From Saprospiraceae bacterium (GTDB lineage Bacteria > Bacteroidota > Bacteroidia > Chitinophagales > Saprospiraceae), in contig JANWVR010000057.1 of assembly GCA_025056735.1 (NCBI GenBank), forward strand, positions 1-64,000: a DNA stretch of 64,000 bases, given 5' to 3'. Under the pieces are notes generated by a model. It was not told the origin of the DNA, searched no databases, and saw only the letters and a list, made by a program, of their open reading frames with translations. The position numbers and the translations under genes were made by a program. Position 1 is the first letter of the stretch, and every line of letters starts with the position of its first letter. Below, in pieces: positions 26,061-34,105 of the stretch.

Positions 26061-27989
26061 TTATTTCATCTTCAATCGCTGGTCAAATTCGTCGGCCAGC
26101 GCGCGCAGGATTTGGGCCCGTTCGCCGTATTTGCGCGCCTCGTCGGAGCGGCCCTGTTCTCCCAGAAAGATGGACTGCATCTCGAAGAAACGCGCGACGT
26201 AGCGGCAGCAGTTGGCCTCGTTGGTCTGGCGCAGCCTGGAGTTGATGTTCAGCCGATGAAAGTACTCGGGCAGGTAGCCCAAAAATTCGCCTAATAAGGC
26301 CGTGTACTCCGGGTACTTCTTGTCTAATTCCAACTTTACCAACCGATTGGAGTAGTGAATGAGGTACACAGGCACGATATCATTGGGGTAAAGCGGAAAG
26401 AACCGCCGTTCTCGGATGTTCCAGGTGAATGCTGCAGCGCCTGCGAGCAGCACGGCTACGAGGGCGGCGGCTTTGAGCTGCCGGTCTAACAGCGTTTTTA
26501 CCAGAAAGACGACGGTGTAGGCGGCCAGTAGGGTCATCAGCACCACGAGCGGCGTTCGGTAGCGCGCCACGCTGGTGCTCAAAAAGAGCGGCAAGGCGCT
26601 AACGGCCAGCATCAGGAAATAGGGTAGAAAATCGCGACGCAAACGCCAAAAGCCCAACACTAAGCCGACCAAGCCCAGCGGCGCCAGCCAATAATACGGC
26701 GCAGGTAGGGCCTTTAGCGTGGGTGAAAACTGCCGGAACATATAGTAGCTGATGTTGTTTGGGATTTCCATCCAAATGAACAGGCTATACAACTTGTCGC
26801 GATACACGCGCCAGCGCTCGCTCCAGGAAGGAAATGCCTCCCAACACACGGAGATGGCTTTGAGCAGCGAGCCTTCGCTTTTGTGGTACAGGTCCACCGT
26901 CGTGCTGGCATCCCAGAAATTCGGCTCTAAAGGGTGGGCCGTGGGGCCGTTGTAGCTGACATAAATGATCGGCCCTGCCCCCGAAAAGGCGGTCAAAGGC
27001 GCTCCTACAGCGGCATTTCGGTAGAAAAGCGGCGACAGCGCCAGCAACCAGGCCGCTACCGCGACGCCTACCGTTTTCCACATGAGCTGCCGTTGCGCAC
27101 GCAGTTGCCAGGCCAGCCAGGCAAAGGCTGGCAGCCAGAACAGCAGCATGTAGGACTGGTTGAGCATGGAAAGAGCAGCAACTACGCCCAGCCCAACAGC
27201 ATTGGCTAAGGAGGGCCGCTTTAGCGTGCGCACGTAAGCATACAGCGCCAGCACCGTCAGAAATGCCGTCAGCGTCGAGCGCAAGAGCGTCATTTCATAC
27301 ACCATAACAGGCCCGGAAATCAGGACGAATAAGGCGCCCAGCAGCCCCGCTAACGAGCCAAAGAGCAGGCGCCCCAGCCAGAAGACCAGCACATTTAGCA
27401 ATGCGCCCAGCAACATCTGCCACACATACACCCAGTGCGGGTCGGTCGTGCCAGTAATTTTATAGGTGAATGCAATCAGGTAGGCGTAGAGCGGGTCCTG
27501 GTAGAACGTTTTTCCGCCCATTTTATCGGAGATAAAGGCTTTGCGCGCCGCCAGCGTGTCAATGCCGCCGCCGAGGCTGTCGGGTTTGTGGAAGCGCGTG
27601 TAATAGGGTTTTGAGGTTTCGGGGTAGCGCTCGAAGGTCATTTTTGCCACATCGTCGTGCCAGGTATGGTAGGGCTGCATGGCAGTGTCGAGCAGCCAGT
27701 CGCCGGAGGCTAAGCGTTTGGCCACCGCGTCGTAGAACTCCATGTCGCTGCTGTTCCACGTGTGCAGGGTGCTGGCCGGCGATTGGCGCGCTTCATGAAA
27801 ATAGGCGTACCGAAGCGCCAAGGAAACCACAAAAATGCCCAGCGAAAACCACAGGCTGTGGGCGTTGAGGTACTGTTCCCATGCCTCCCAAAAGCGGCCC
27901 CAGGAAGGGGAGGGTCGAGCCTTTCGGCTTTCGGCGGCGCCAACGGGTTTTGCGGCGGGTTTAGCCGGTCTTTTTTGTGCTTTAGCCAT
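26061..27989 (-). CDS. multi-spanning glycosyltransferase, GT39/ArnT-like
   Basis: This 642-residue integral membrane protein begins with a Lys/Ala/Pro-rich cytoplasmic tail, followed by a first membrane helix near 45-65, a long acidic first external loop, and about ten further helices. The layout matches the PMT/ArnT superfamily, which moves sugars from polyprenol phosphates to protein or lipid outside the membrane. A C-terminal soluble stretch follows the last helix (after about 520). It is 18 bases behind the methyltransferase gene. The acceptor is unknown. Confidence 0.75.
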   Translation of the reverse strand: MAKAQKRPAKPAAKPVGAAESRKARPSPSWGRFWEAWEQYLNAHSLWFSLGIFVVSLALRYAYFHEARQSPASTLHTWNSSDMEFYDAVAKRLASGDWLLDTAMQPYHTWHDDVAKMTFERYPETSKPYYTRFHKPDSLGGGIDTLAARKAFISDKMGGKTFYQDPLYAYLIAFTYKITGTTDPHWVYVWQMLLGALLNVLVFWLGRLLFGSLAGLLGALFVLISGPVMVYEMTLLRSTLTAFLTVLALYAYVRTLKRPSLANAVGLGVVAALSMLNQSYMLLFWLPAFAWLAWQLRAQRQLMWKTVGVAVAAWLLALSPLFYRNAAVGAPLTAFSGAGPIIYVSYNGPTAHPLEPNFWDASTTVDLYHKSEGSLLKAISVCWEAFPSWSERWRVYRDKLYSLFIWMEIPNNISYYMFRQFSPTLKALPAPYYWLAPLGLVGLVLGFWRLRRDFLPYFLMLAVSALPLFLSTSVARYRTPLVVLMTLLAAYTVVFLVKTLLDRQLKAAALVAVLLAGAAAFTWNIRERRFFPLYPNDIVPVYLIHYSNRLVKLELDKKYPEYTALLGEFLGYLPEYFHRLNINSRLRQTNEANCCRYVARFFEMQSIFLGEQGRSDEARKYGERAQILRALADEFDQRLKMK

Positions 27990-28007
27990 GATTGTTTTTG
28001 TTGGTTT

Positions 28008-28862
28008 TCATGAAAATTCAGGTGCTGGCGGGTGCGGTTTTCTCAAAACCACGCCCACGCCTACGCTGGCGCGCGACCAGCCAAATAGCGCGCGGTCGAG
28101 CCATAGAATGGCGTCGGTCAGGGCAGCCAAACGCGGCGGCCGGCTGCTGCGGGGCTGTATGGCTAAGGTGGGCGTTTGCACATCGGTGGAGTTGTAGGCG
28201 TTGCGCTTCAGCAGACGCTGTAGCAGGCCGGTATGGTACATCTCCAACAGGCCCACCAAGTAGTGGCTCAGCCCGCGTTGTTCTACGACTTCAAACCCTT
28301 GCTCATCGGCCCATTGCAAAAACTCGCGGCGGTCAATCAGGTATGTGTGTCCGAAGGCGTAAGCCCCTTGCGCGATGGCGTATTCGCGCTGGTGAGGCTT
28401 GCGCAGGCGCAGCCACACATAGTTCACGGGGTCGTAGGTGAACGGAAAGCCCCGGCTGGGGAAGGTCATCACAAGCCGCCCACCCGGGCGCAACACGCGG
28501 TAGATCTCGGCCAGCATGCGGCGCGGCTCGCCCACGTGCTCGATGACCTCGCACGAGACCACTAAGTCGAACGCGCCATCCGGGTAGATCAGGTTCAGGG
28601 CGTCGTTCTTCTCGTAGGCAACGTTAGGCACGTCGGCATTCACGGTGCGGGCGCAGTTCAGGTCGTCTTCGTTGACGTCGCAGCCTACGAGCTGTTGGCA
28701 GTAGGCGGCCAGCATTCGGTCGTAGTCGCCCTCGCCAGTACCCAGGTTGAGCGCCTTTGAAACGGACGGTTTGCCCTGAGCAAGCAGCGCGTATTTTTCT
28801 AAGCAAGCCTGTACAAAGCGGTAGCGGTTGCGAAACGTCGGCAATAGAAACTTCAGGTTCAT
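28008..28862 (-). CDS. class I SAM-dependent methyltransferase
   Basis: This 284-residue enzyme has the SAM-binding motif ALNLGTGEGDYDRML, the acidic GCDVNEDDL, a VVSCEVIEHVGEP post-II region and LRPGGRLVMTFPSR, all typical of Methyltransf_11 proteins. The start at 28862 (MNLKFLLPTF) avoids an 80-residue extension that would overlap the porP gene. Its place between PorP/SprF and a GT39-type enzyme suggests lipid or glycan modification, but the substrate is not identifiable. Confidence 0.85.
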   Translation of the reverse strand: MNLKFLLPTFRNRYRFVQACLEKYALLAQGKPSVSKALNLGTGEGDYDRMLAAYCQQLVGCDVNEDDLNCARTVNADVPNVAYEKNDALNLIYPDGAFDLVVSCEVIEHVGEPRRMLAEIYRVLRPGGRLVMTFPSRGFPFTYDPVNYVWLRLRKPHQREYAIAQGAYAFGHTYLIDRREFLQWADEQGFEVVEQRGLSHYLVGLLEMYHTGLLQRLLKRNAYNSTDVQTPTLAIQPRSSRPPRLAALTDAILWLDRALFGWSRASVGVGVVLRKPHPPAPEFS

Positions 28863-28932
28863 GCGTGGGTGTCTTCCAGAAATGTCGAAGGACGGGCAGA
28901 TAGAATACGGGGACGGCCTGGCAGGCAAGCCG

Positions 28933-29988
28933 TTAAAACCTCGGGCACACGACGCGCGAGCGCCGCACAGCCGGGTGATAATAGGTAAGCGAGAGTTCGA
29001 AGGCGCCGCGCGAGTTGTTGACGCGCGCCAGGGAGGAAGTGGTGATGTCGTAGCTGAGGCCCAGCATCCAGCGCTCCAGTTCGAGCATGACGACAGCCAC
29101 AATAGCGTCGGCGTGCATGCCCTGGTTGAGGCGGTTCACGACACGCGCCCAGGCGCCGGCGCGCAGGGCCAGCTCGTTGCGGTCGTTGTTGGAGTAGCGA
29201 AGGGCAGCGCCCGCGTTGAACTCGCGCGCAGGCCCCTGGCTCATCAAAAGCAGACCCGGCATCAGGCCCATTTGTTCGGTGAACGGCAACAGACCGCCGG
29301 CGTGCAGCGTCCAGCGTAGGTAAAGACGCTCGCTGGGGTTGTCGGCCAGCAGCGCTACATTGGGTCGGTTAAGGTGGTGCCAGGCGATGCCCAGCGTCCA
29401 GAAGCCATCGCGCCGACGCGAGACGGCATACCACAGCAGGCCGGCATTGAAGTCTAAGTACGGGCTGGAGTTGCCCTGCGCGTTGGGCTCGCCGTTGGGC
29501 GCGTTAAAGTCGGGTGCTTCCTGCAGCGGGTCGAACTGACGGCTAAACCACACCCTGCCCCAGTCGGCGCTGTTTTGGCCAAAGCCCAACTGCGCTCCGG
29601 CGCTCAGCACGTGCGTTGCGCGGCGCGGCCCTCCGCTGATTTGCTTCAGAAAAGCGCCGCCCAGGTGAACCTTGTTTTGCGAGAAGCGCGCCGTGCCCGC
29701 CTCGTCGTGCAGCGCGCCGAGGCCGAGAGCAAAATGGTCGTATGGCCCTACGCCGAAGCGCACGTCCGCTGCCGCCGAATACGTGCGGAAGGGCACGGGC
29801 GACAGGATGCTGCTCCACTGGTCGCGGTAGTTGGCCACGGCGCGCCACTGGCCCTCGAAGGCGCCCGTCATCGCTGGGTTCAGGTTCCACGGCGAAGCGT
29901 AAAATTGCGAAAAACGCGGGTCTTGCCCCTGCAGACAGGAGGCCAGCAATACCCAAAACCACCCAGTGGCAAAGCGTCGAAATGCCAT
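28933..29988 (-). CDS. PorP/SprF family type IX secretion system membrane protein
   Basis: This outer-membrane beta-barrel-like protein of 351 residues has a signal peptide (about 1-22) and the family N-terminus QDPRFSQFYASPWNLNPAMTG followed by WRAVANYRDQW. PorP/SprF proteins accompany type IX secretion and often anchor specific cargo at the surface. Core T9SS genes (porK-N, sprA) are not in the window. It has its own promoter box and probably leads the transcript into the methyltransferase gene. Confidence 0.92.
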   Translation of the reverse strand: MAFRRFATGWFWVLLASCLQGQDPRFSQFYASPWNLNPAMTGAFEGQWRAVANYRDQWSSILSPVPFRTYSAAADVRFGVGPYDHFALGLGALHDEAGTARFSQNKVHLGGAFLKQISGGPRRATHVLSAGAQLGFGQNSADWGRVWFSRQFDPLQEAPDFNAPNGEPNAQGNSSPYLDFNAGLLWYAVSRRRDGFWTLGIAWHHLNRPNVALLADNPSERLYLRWTLHAGGLLPFTEQMGLMPGLLLMSQGPAREFNAGAALRYSNNDRNELALRAGAWARVVNRLNQGMHADAIVAVVMLELERWMLGLSYDITTSSLARVNNSRGAFELSLTYYHPAVRRSRVVCPRF

Positions 29989-30020
29989 AAGCCCAACGTG
30001 CGCCTTTTGATTGGCGCCGC

Positions 30021-30028
30021 CAAAAGTA
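30021..30028 (-). promoter_or_regulatory. -7 promoter box (TACTTTTG) of porP
   Basis: An exact TAnnTTTG match on the minus strand, about 32 bases from the start at 29988. Confidence 0.55.
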
Positions 30029-30359
30029 GGGCTTATCTCGCACTCCGACGGTGGACAAAACGGCTGTCGGTTGCCCTTCGAGGCGGGCTTAAGAAAGGTG
30101 AAGCCCCCGCTGGCCTATCTACCGCCTTACGTTACCTCAGGAGTGCCGGCGGCGTTCGTTTCTGCTTTTTCGCCCGTGTGCGAGGGAGCGTTCTTTGTGC
30201 CTTCGCGGCAACTCTCGAAAAAAAACGGCTGCCTGGAGGGAAGCCCGGGCAGCCGCAAGGCGGATTGAAAAGGAAAAGCGCTGTTCACGGGATTACACGC
30301 GCTTTTTGGAGGAGGACTCAATTCCCAAAACCATAGCCCTTCGCAGCGTCTTCGCTCAG

Positions 30360-30378
30360 CGCCTCAAAAGGCGTTTTT
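30360..30378 (+). terminator. terminator-like hairpin without an upstream gene
   Basis: CGCCT pairs with AGGCG around a CAAA loop and is followed by T5. The stem is short. Confidence 0.45.
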
Positions 30379-30461
30379 TATGCAGCCAAAAATGTGCCAG
30401 GCTGCCTTCCGCGTCCTACTTTAACATTTTTGCCAACCTTGGGCGTCTCGACGGTTGTCTT

Positions 30462-30469
30462 TATCTTTG
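30462..30469 (+). promoter_or_regulatory. -7 promoter box (TATCTTTG) of the serpin gene
   Basis: An exact TAnnTTTG match, giving a leader of about 70 bases to the ATG at 30545. Confidence 0.5.
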
Positions 30470-30544
30470 GCGGGCGCAGCGTCGGCAGCGAAGGCTGCGT
30501 CTCTGGCATATAACCCTTCCCTTTCACCTGAAATAGCGTTTTTT

Positions 30545-31768
30545 ATGAAAAAGGTTCTCGTTTTCGCATTCGCAATACCCTTTCTGCTCTCTGCCCTTAC
30601 CTGTCGAAAAGACGACCGGCTCCCGCCATCCGTTCCACCGGTGAAGGCGGTTAGTGTTGCTGAAATGAGCCAGGTTGTTGGCTGGGCGCTTTTCCGCCAG
30701 GAGCAGCTGGCAAAGCCTAAGCAAAATGTGCTGCTATCGCCGTACAGCATCCAGACGGCATTCTCTATGGCCGTCAACGGCGCACGCGGAAGAACTGCCG
30801 AAGAACTGCAGGCGTTTCTGGGCTGCAGCGGCTGGACGAACAGCGACCTCAACTCCGGCTATCGCAGCTTAGACGTGCTGCTCACGAAGCAAGCCGGGCA
30901 TCCGACCTTAACGGTCGCCAACCGATATTTCTACGATGCAAAGCGCATCGCTGTAAAAGAGTCCTTCCTGCAGACCATCCAGCAGTACTATCAAAGTGGC
31001 GCTGACAACCTCAATTTCAGCGCCGAGCAGGAGGCGCTCAACCACATCAACGGCTGGGTGAAAACCAATACAAAGGGCAAAATTGACAAGATATTAGACC
31101 AGATCACGCCACTCGATGTGGCCTTTCTGATTAACGCCCTGCACTTCAAAGCCGACTGGGCTACCGGCTTTGCGCCTGAGCTGACGCGCAAAGCGCCCTT
31201 CACCCGGGCGGATGGCTCTAAGGTGCAGGCGGATTTTGTCTATGCCGATCGTGCCTTTACCTTTTCTGCCACATCGCAATTTCGCTTAGTGGATATTCCT
31301 TTCCGCGACTCTACGTACAGCCTGAGCTTCATTCAGCCCGGGCAGGGCAACTCCGACCCACAATGGCATCTCAATCTGACGCCCCAGCGCTGGCGGGCCT
31401 TGTACGACAGCATCGTTTACAACCGCGCCGAAGTGCTCTTTCCAAGGCTGAAACTGTCGTACGAGAACGATCTAATAAAAAGCATGGAAGCACTGGGCGT
31501 TCGGGCGCCCTTCTCGGGGCGCGATGCCGATTTCACGCCGATGGGTACACACCTGGGCGGCAAGAACATCTTCATCAACCAGGTCCGGCACAAAGCCGTC
31601 CTGAACGTGGACGAGAAAGGCGCGGAGGGCGCTGCCGTAACGTCCATTGGCTTTGGCGTCGTCTCTGTGCCGCCTCAGTTCTGGTTCGATAAGCCCTTCG
31701 TGCTCGTGTTGCGGCACATTCCGACAAATGCGGTGCTGTTCATCGGCTACGTCGCCGATCCTACGTAG
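30545..31768 (+). CDS. serpin family protease inhibitor, probable lipoprotein
   Basis: Serpins trap serine or cysteine proteases through a mobile loop. This 407-residue protein starts with a signal peptide ending LLSALTC, a plausible though not canonical lipobox, then has the serpin core with NVLLSPYSIQTAFSMAVNGARG, INGWVKTNTKGKIDKIL and LINALHFKADW. The reactive-loop hinge reads EKGAEGAAVTS, small residues as expected of an inhibitory serpin, followed by VPPQFWFDKPF. The bait bond is probably among hydrophobic residues near GVVS, which suggests an elastase-like target (inference). The start at 30545 follows the promoter box. Confidence 0.93.
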   Translation: MKKVLVFAFAIPFLLSALTCRKDDRLPPSVPPVKAVSVAEMSQVVGWALFRQEQLAKPKQNVLLSPYSIQTAFSMAVNGARGRTAEELQAFLGCSGWTNSDLNSGYRSLDVLLTKQAGHPTLTVANRYFYDAKRIAVKESFLQTIQQYYQSGADNLNFSAEQEALNHINGWVKTNTKGKIDKILDQITPLDVAFLINALHFKADWATGFAPELTRKAPFTRADGSKVQADFVYADRAFTFSATSQFRLVDIPFRDSTYSLSFIQPGQGNSDPQWHLNLTPQRWRALYDSIVYNRAEVLFPRLKLSYENDLIKSMEALGVRAPFSGRDADFTPMGTHLGGKNIFINQVRHKAVLNVDEKGAEGAAVTSIGFGVVSVPPQFWFDKPFVLVLRHIPTNAVLFIGYVADPT

Positions 31769-32236
31769 CGCTCTGGCGGGCCTTTAAGGGTTCTTGGTTC
31801 TAAGGGTTGTACGGTGGGCTCAAGGCAGCGTAGGACTGTTGCAAATGCAGAGCGGTTCGGCGCTGAAGCGCTGGAATTTGAGCCATTCAAGGCGCCTGCC
31901 GATTGCGGTTGAGCGTGGAGTTGTTTGCTGTAGGGATGGGCCGTATTGAGCGTACCATTAACGGCCGATGAGCTGTGTATTCTTCGTTTCGAGAAAAGAC
32001 GTCACCTTTGTAGCAGAAAAAAGGAGAGGACTATGGGCAGAACAACCAATCTACAGTATAGAAGGGATACAAGGGTGTCGGGTCGGCAGAGTTTGCAGGT
32101 GTACTTTCTATCATTCGGGTATTGAGTGTTGAACCAAAAGGAGAAAAGCATCTTTTCTCTACCGTTTAAGCAGCGCTTCTCGGTATAAACGCCTTCCCAG
32201 CAAGTCAAGTCCAAAAAGAAGCGATTGCCTCGAGTG
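31769..32236. other. 468-base intergenic region at the island's left edge
   Basis: The left third contains a decayed fragment of an epimerase gene (see 31788-31915). The rest is AT-richer and holds an eight-base inverted repeat near 32141-32159 and a 30-codon open frame at 32033-32125 behind a purine-rich AGGAGAGG, which I do not call as a gene. Confidence 0.5.
31788..31915 (-). pseudogene. decayed 3' fragment of an epimerase gene (relic of the gene at 34106)
   Basis: The segment near 31870-31915 aligns with 34300-34350 in the intact epimerase gene, same orientation, about 35 bases with few mismatches. In the matching frame it still encodes IGRRLEWLKFQRFSAEPL, against IGWRLEWLKSQLLGADPL in the intact gene. 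Weaker collinear matches continue to about 31788 with deletions, and stops interrupt the frame. It marks a partial duplication flanking the island. Confidence 0.75.
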
Positions 32237-32518
32237 ATGAAATTCGAGTGGGATGAACGTAAGGATCAGTTCCACCGTAGAAAACACGGAATTGGCTTTA
32301 ATCGCGCTAAGGAAGTCTTTGAAGATAACGACGCCGCTCTCTATTCTGGAAAAAACAGGCTTTTGATCGTAGGAAAAGTGCTTGGAAAATTCATTGTCGC
32401 AGTTGCATTTACCCAACGGGGAACAGTATACAGGATAATTCCTGCAAGGCAGGCGAGAAAAGAAGAAATCAAGGATTACCTGACCAATAAATTCGATAAA
32501 GATGACACCAGCAAATAA
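32237..32518 (+). CDS. brnT: BrnT family toxin
   Basis: This 93-residue protein matches BrnT, a ribonuclease toxin of type II toxin-antitoxin systems. The family features are MKFEWDERKDQFHRRKHGIGF at the start, the central FTQRGTVYRIIPARQARKEE and the small basic-acidic fold. The ATG at 32237 is preferred over an upstream TTG at 32225. The next gene starts inside its 3' end (ATG at 32502), the tight overlap usual for TA pairs. The DNA is AT-richer than most of the window, consistent with transfer. Confidence 0.85.
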   Translation: MKFEWDERKDQFHRRKHGIGFNRAKEVFEDNDAALYSGKNRLLIVGKVLGKFIVAVAFTQRGTVYRIIPARQARKEEIKDYLTNKFDKDDTSK

Positions 32519-32917
32519 AATCGGATTAGAGGCGGCAATTAAGATATTAAGGTCCGGCGGAAAAAAAAATTAGACGACAGCGTTATAGCTGACTTAGAGA
32601 TTTCAAAAGTCAGAGCGATGGATGCTTTACTTCTTGCCGAGAATTGCTTTGTCGTCCCGGATGATAATATCATCTACGAGGATAGCGACATAGAATACGA
32701 CCCCGAGTTTGACGAAGTAGCGTGGGGAAGACCAACTTCTTTTAAAGAGGCGAAAGAACCGGAAGGTGTATCCGATGTAGCGGAATTAGTTGTCCGAGTC
32801 CCGATAAGAAACGAAGAGATGAAGGAATGGATCGCGGAAAATCGGGAGAAAATGGATCGGGTCATGGGCAAATTACTGGAGGATCTTTACGAGACCGAGC
32901 AATTGTTGAAGGGGTAG
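32502..32917 (+). CDS. candidate BrnT partner (antitoxin), frame broken at an A9 run
   Basis: An ATG at 32502, overlapping brnT by 17 bases, opens a frame (MTPANKIGLEAAIKILRSGGKKN) that stops at 32571. A second frame, open from just before the same place, runs to 32917 (through SVIADLEISKVRAMDALLLAE to the end EQLLKG). They join by a -1 shift, or one added A, in the nine-A run at 32561-32569, giving one smooth 138-residue acidic protein. Possible causes are transcriptional slippage, programmed frameshifting, a true mutation or a homopolymer sequencing error. It does not resemble the usual ribbon-helix-helix BrnA antitoxin. Position alone suggests the antitoxin role. Confidence 0.6.
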
Positions 32918-33040
32918 CCGAGCGGCGCAAGAAGCGACTTAAGGCGGCGCAAGCGCTAAGGGTGTATCTTGTTTTCGGGCTTCTCTTAGCGAAAATATCA
33001 CCAGTCAGATCAAAATACAGTTCACACAAGAGGAAAGATC

Positions 33041-33958
33041 ATGATACCAACGTTCCAATCACTAATGCTTACATTGCTTAAACTTGTTTCAGATGGAAAA
33101 GAGCACGAATACAGGGACCTGATTGAAAGTTTGGCAGTCGAATTTAAATTGACAGACGAAGAAAGAAGAGCAACCCTGGCCAGTGGCAAACGTGTTTTTA
33201 ACAAAAGAGTTAGCTGGGCAAAGACCTACTTGAAAAAAGCGGGCTTGCTTGACTCTCCAAAACGAGCGACTTTTGTAATTACGGACTTGGGCAGGCAGAC
33301 TTTAGCCCAAAATCTTGACCGAATAGATGTAAAGTACTTGAGACAATTTCCGGCTTTTTTAGAGTTTTTGAATGCTTCGAGAAGCAACAGTGAAATCGAG
33401 GACGATGAAACGGCAATTATTGAAAATAGCGAGCAGACGCCTGAAGAAAACTTAGACAAGGCGTATCAACAAATAAGAAAATCGTTGGCGTCAGAACTAC
33501 TTCAAAAAGTTATTGACCTCTCTCCTGCGTTCTTTGAGCGACTTGTAGTGGATCTTTTAGTAAAAATGGGGTATGGCGGTTCCATCAAGGATGCAGGAAA
33601 AGCAATAGGCAGAAGCGGTGATGAAGGAATTGATGGGACAATAAAAGAAGACAAACTTGGGCTTGACATCATCTACATTCAGGCCAAGCGTTGGAAACCG
33701 GGAAATGTTGTTGGCCGACCGGATATTCAAAAATTTGTGGGCGCACTCGCCGGGCAGGGAGCTAAAAAAGGGATCTTCATCACAACATCAAGCTTCACAA
33801 AGGAAGCATTAGAATACATGCCCAAAAACGAAACAAAAATCGTTCTCATAGACGGCGAACAGTTGGCCCAACTCATGATTGACTACAACATCGGTTGCTC
33901 CACACATCAGACGTATGAACTTAAAAAAATTGACAGCGACTATTTTGGAGAAGAATAA
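33041..33958 (+). CDS. Mrr-type restriction endonuclease
   Basis: This 305-residue protein has an N-terminal winged-helix Mrr_N domain (about 1-90, IPTFQSLMLTLLKLVSDG and KAGLLDSPKRATFVITDLG) and a C-terminal Mrr catalytic domain with the PD-(D/E)XK pattern: ERLVVDLLVKMGYGG, DEGIDGTI (near 193-200), and IYIQAKRW (near 212). Mrr enzymes cut methylated foreign DNA. The gene is intact, AT-richer than its neighbours, preceded by a fair ribosome site (GAGGAAAG) and has no methyltransferase beside it, as expected for a type IV enzyme. It forms a defence-like island with the BrnT pair. Confidence 0.92.
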   Translation: MIPTFQSLMLTLLKLVSDGKEHEYRDLIESLAVEFKLTDEERRATLASGKRVFNKRVSWAKTYLKKAGLLDSPKRATFVITDLGRQTLAQNLDRIDVKYLRQFPAFLEFLNASRSNSEIEDDETAIIENSEQTPEENLDKAYQQIRKSLASELLQKVIDLSPAFFERLVVDLLVKMGYGGSIKDAGKAIGRSGDEGIDGTIKEDKLGLDIIYIQAKRWKPGNVVGRPDIQKFVGALAGQGAKKGIFITTSSFTKEALEYMPKNETKIVLIDGEQLAQLMIDYNIGCSTHQTYELKKIDSDYFGEE

Positions 33959-34105
33959 CTGATGTTGCGCATGAGCAGCGTGGAGCGTCCTGTCAGCGTC
34001 TAACCTGTTCGGTGAAACCTTTTGTTTTCTGACCACAGAGGACTCGGGGAAACGCATAGAAAAACACTTCCAAAGTTCCTGGCGCCATCCTGTCATAGCC
34101 ATGCT

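Larger units (their letters stand above)
29989..30544. other. 556-base divergent intergenic region rich in hairpins
   Basis: The region holds the porP promoter box (30021-30028) and a serpin promoter box (30462-30469). Between them are three hairpins with T-runs: 30226-30255 (T-run on the minus strand), 30274-30307 (AAAAGCGC with GCGCTTTT, either strand) and 30360-30378 (CGCCT with AGGCG then T5, plus strand). No gene upstream needs these terminators, so a small RNA is possible. Open frames here have no recognisable protein. Confidence 0.45.

Noticed and set aside
29575-30336. 253-codon open frame antisense to porP and extending past it
   Set aside because: The first two thirds mirror porP, and the rest has no family features or promoter.
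32033-32125. Thirty-codon open frame behind a purine-rich ribosome site
   Set aside because: It is too short, has no hydrophobic or domain pattern and lies in decayed flanking DNA; coding cannot be supported.
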